Source: Rhodothermia bacterium
Lineage (GTDB): Bacteria; Bacteroidota; Rhodothermia; Balneolales; Balneolaceae
Assembly (NCBI GenBank): GCA_030427885.1
Contig: JAUICM010000001.1
Coordinates: forward strand, 434,001 to 498,000
Direction of reading: 5' to 3'
Length of the DNA: 64,000 nt
Below are positions 62,055 to 64,000 of the stretch, piece after piece. Position numbers and translations under genes: made by a program. Position 1 is the first letter of the stretch; each line of letters begins with the position of its first letter. The notes under the pieces are model-generated. The model was not told the origin of the DNA. It did not search any database and was given only the letters and a program-made list of their open reading frames with translations.

Positions 62055-63418
62055 TAATTGATCTCCATTTCTTTTGGTACAGGAATTCTGTACTCAATAT
62101 AGAATTCATTTTTAAGTTCCTGCATCCATTTGGCATATTCGTTGTATTGTTTCTGCTGCTGAACAATGCCTTTAAGCCGGTCATAATCCTGTTCAATATT
62201 TGCAATGTGTTCAGGAACCTGTTTATCAAGCCTGATGATCCTGTAGCCTTTCCCTGAATTTGCGTTATTTGGATTGAATTGTTTTGGTTCTGAGATAGTT
62301 CCAACTTCATCCATAAGCAATACAACTCTGTACAATGCAGGATCCAGACGGTTCAGAGCTATCAAACGTTCGCCCGTTTGAGGGTCAGTTATCTTACCAC
62401 CAGATACTTTTGTGGCAGGGTCTTCACTTACTTTCCGTGCATAATTAGCAAAACTAAGTTCAGGATTCGAGATCAAACTATCACGAATGGCATTCAACCT
62501 GTCGATAGCAAACTGATCATCCAGCTCGTTTGAGTTTACTGTAATAAGTACGTGTCTTGTCTCGATCTGATCTCCAACTCTTTTGATGAGTTTAATGATA
62601 TGAAACCCGAATTCAGTTTCAACCACTTCTGAAACTTGTCCGGGTTGTAAGGCTGCAGCAGCGGCTGAATATTCTGCAACGAGCTGGTTCAAGGGCATAA
62701 GAGGTAATAATCCACCATTTGCAGCTGTACCATCACTTCCATGCCTTCTGGCAATATCTTCAAATGGGACATTCTGATTTATGATAGAATCTCTGAGTTG
62801 TTCAGCAAAAGCATAAGCTTCTTTTTTTGCGTCGCTTTTAGGAGGAGGGAGGATCACTATCTGAGAAAGAGCTACCTGTTCAGGTATAGTGGGCAAAGAA
62901 TCCTTAGGGATCTCTTCAAAAAATTCCTTCACCTCAGGTCGGGTAACTGTAATCTCTGCGTATTTATTCTGCCGTACCATATCAGAGATCATTTGTTTTC
63001 TAAACTCTTCTCTGAATTCGGCTTTCAGCTGAATGATTGATTTTCCAAAAGCTTGTTCGAGTGCTTGTTCACTTCCAGCTTGTTGCACAAGCATTGCTAC
63101 TCGCTGATCCATAGCTCTGTTAACACGTTCATCGGGTACAACAATAGAGTCAAGCTTGGCTTTTTCAAGCAGTATTTTATTCTCAACAGCAGCATTCAGG
63201 AACTGATACCAGAGAGCTTCTGAGAATTCAACTGGCTGGCCGTAACTGCGGGACTGCCGTATATACGTCGCAACTTCAGAATCTATATCTGATTTCAAAA
63301 CGATCTTATCATTCACTACTGCAACAATCTGATCGGCTGGTTGCATGGTTTGGGAATAGATTCCGGAACTAAAAGCTGCGGCTATTAAAAAAAGAAACAG
63401 GGGTTTTTTAAATCTCAT
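62054..63418 (-). CDS. SurA-like periplasmic peptidyl-prolyl isomerase
   Basis: This 454-residue protein has signal peptide (GIYSQ) and a SurA N-terminal domain (ADQIVAVVNDKIVLKSDID). Two parvulin domains follow: the first from about 185 (ALSQIVILPPP, GLLPLMPLNQL, FGFHIIKLIKRVG), the second from about 285 (TRHVLITVNSNELDD), which is less typical. It escorts outer-membrane proteins. It is one of two adjacent foldase-like genes. Confidence 0.9.
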   Translation of the reverse strand: MRFKKPLFLFLIAAAFSSGIYSQTMQPADQIVAVVNDKIVLKSDIDSEVATYIRQSRSYGQPVEFSEALWYQFLNAAVENKILLEKAKLDSIVVPDERVNRAMDQRVAMLVQQAGSEQALEQAFGKSIIQLKAEFREEFRKQMISDMVRQNKYAEITVTRPEVKEFFEEIPKDSLPTIPEQVALSQIVILPPPKSDAKKEAYAFAEQLRDSIINQNVPFEDIARRHGSDGTAANGGLLPLMPLNQLVAEYSAAAAALQPGQVSEVVETEFGFHIIKLIKRVGDQIETRHVLITVNSNELDDQFAIDRLNAIRDSLISNPELSFANYARKVSEDPATKVSGGKITDPQTGERLIALNRLDPALYRVVLLMDEVGTISEPKQFNPNNANSGKGYRIIRLDKQVPEHIANIEQDYDRLKGIVQQQKQYNEYAKWMQELKNEFYIEYRIPVPKEMEIN

Positions 63419-63447
63419 TATATATATGTGTCTGTAAATACGTTAGG

Positions 63448-64000
63448 CTAATTCTGCTTACCAACGTTGAAAGTCTCTATTTCATTATTAGCCTGAGCCT
63501 GAAGATAAAGATTCTTTACATAGGTATTGAAAGCTTTGCGTCTTTTTTCAAGAACCAGCCATTCTTTGATCTGATCAATTAACCATTCAAGGTCAGGGTG
63601 ATCACCTTTTGCCCGTTCTTCGAGCAGTTGAACGAAGTGATATTGACTACCAACTCGTTCGATAACGGTTATTTCTGATAAACCGATAAGCTGAAGATAA
63701 CGATTTAATATAGCTACATCACCACCAGCAATGGATTCCGGCCAAAATCTCTGAGATTCACGTATAGCAACTTCAGGATTGACTGAATAGTTATTTGCCA
63801 CGGTTTCCCAGTCAATACCTTGCAGAAGGTCTCTGCGGGCATTCTGAGCATCATTTAAAGAAGATGAGATCATATGGCGGTATCGGATGTATCTTTCCTC
63901 CAATACAAAACTTTCCTTGTTTTCCTGATAGTAGGAGCGGGCTTCTTCATCCGTAACCTGGAGATTCGGATTCATTTCACCAATAATATACTCCTGAGCT
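63448..64000 (-). CDS. SurA-like or parvulin-type protein, cut by right edge
   Basis: The frame remains open through 64000: before the Met at 63975 it reads AQEYIIGE, so that Met is internal. About 184 residues are seen. DEEARSYYQENKESFVLEERYIRYRHM is like the linker and start of a parvulin-type isomerase, and VIERVGSQYHFVQLLEERAKG continues it. The C-terminal helix is charged. The N-terminal part lies outside the window. Placed directly upstream of the SurA-like gene, it is probably a second foldase of the same operon. Confidence 0.72.
   Translation of the reverse strand, partial: AQEYIIGEMNPNLQVTDEEARSYYQENKESFVLEERYIRYRHMISSSLNDAQNARRDLLQGIDWETVANNYSVNPEVAIRESQRFWPESIAGGDVAILNRYLQLIGLSEITVIERVGSQYHFVQLLEERAKGDHPDLEWLIDQIKEWLVLEKRRKAFNTYVKNLYLQAQANNEIETFNVGKQN

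Overview
The window is a compact chromosomal segment of a Gram-negative bacterium, about 40% GC by eye. It has no rRNA, CRISPR array, prophage or recognisable insertion sequence. Bacteroidota-like traits (many lipoproteins, MoxR/vWA/SurA locus, amino-acid-lipid type acyltransferases, tRNA without encoded CCA) occur together with RecBCD, a fused ThrA and a type IV pilus locus. I infer a member of the Balneolota/Rhodothermota branch of the FCB group; this rests on gene content and not on a marker gene.

Layout. 1-2100 (minus): the first codons of a cut-off gene, dps, a lipoprotein esterase and a VOC protein. 2244-6914: a GNAT/RimK-like ATP-grasp fusion, a small AT-rich ORF bounded by diverged direct repeats, a methyltransferase and two coupled SGNH hydrolases. 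6969-11660 (minus): thrA-thrB-thrC, preceded by an untracked 32-codon leader ORF ending in a Thr/Ile run, a candidate threonine attenuator. 11985-17056: a putative barrel protein, tRNA-Leu(CAA), galE, a two-component pair, an Hpt protein and a hotdog thioesterase. 17384-26700 (plus): ParA with a ribbon-helix-helix partner, then recC-recB-recD with overlapping starts and stops. 26701-26994 holds two hairpins that suggest a small RNA.

26995-39212: a lipoprotein, an FKBP isomerase, a DEAD-box helicase, alkaline phosphatase, a beta-propeller lipoprotein, a DUF4920-like protein, an HExxH protein, a SUI1 protein, a MATE exporter, an Ig-like lipoprotein and an MFS transporter.

39473-49978 (plus) is the most distinctive block, a divergent type IV pilus machine. 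Two short-leader pilins (MG|QQQLLLVILV) are separated by an internal terminator. They are followed by PilC, PilB, a cyclic-nucleotide-binding protein, PilT, a PilM-PilN fusion, a PilO protein with a PilP-like tail, and a secretin with a C-terminal SPOR domain.

50868-55435 (plus) looks like a lipid-modifying operon: an OlsB/GlsB-like N-acyltransferase, a PlsC-type O-acyltransferase, a DinB-fold protein and an 815-residue hydrolase-like/DedA/ATP-grasp fusion. The window ends with tadA, apt, two uncharacterised envelope proteins, a histidine phosphatase and a minus-strand operon of two SurA-like proteins, MoxR and a vWA membrane protein, cut by the right edge.
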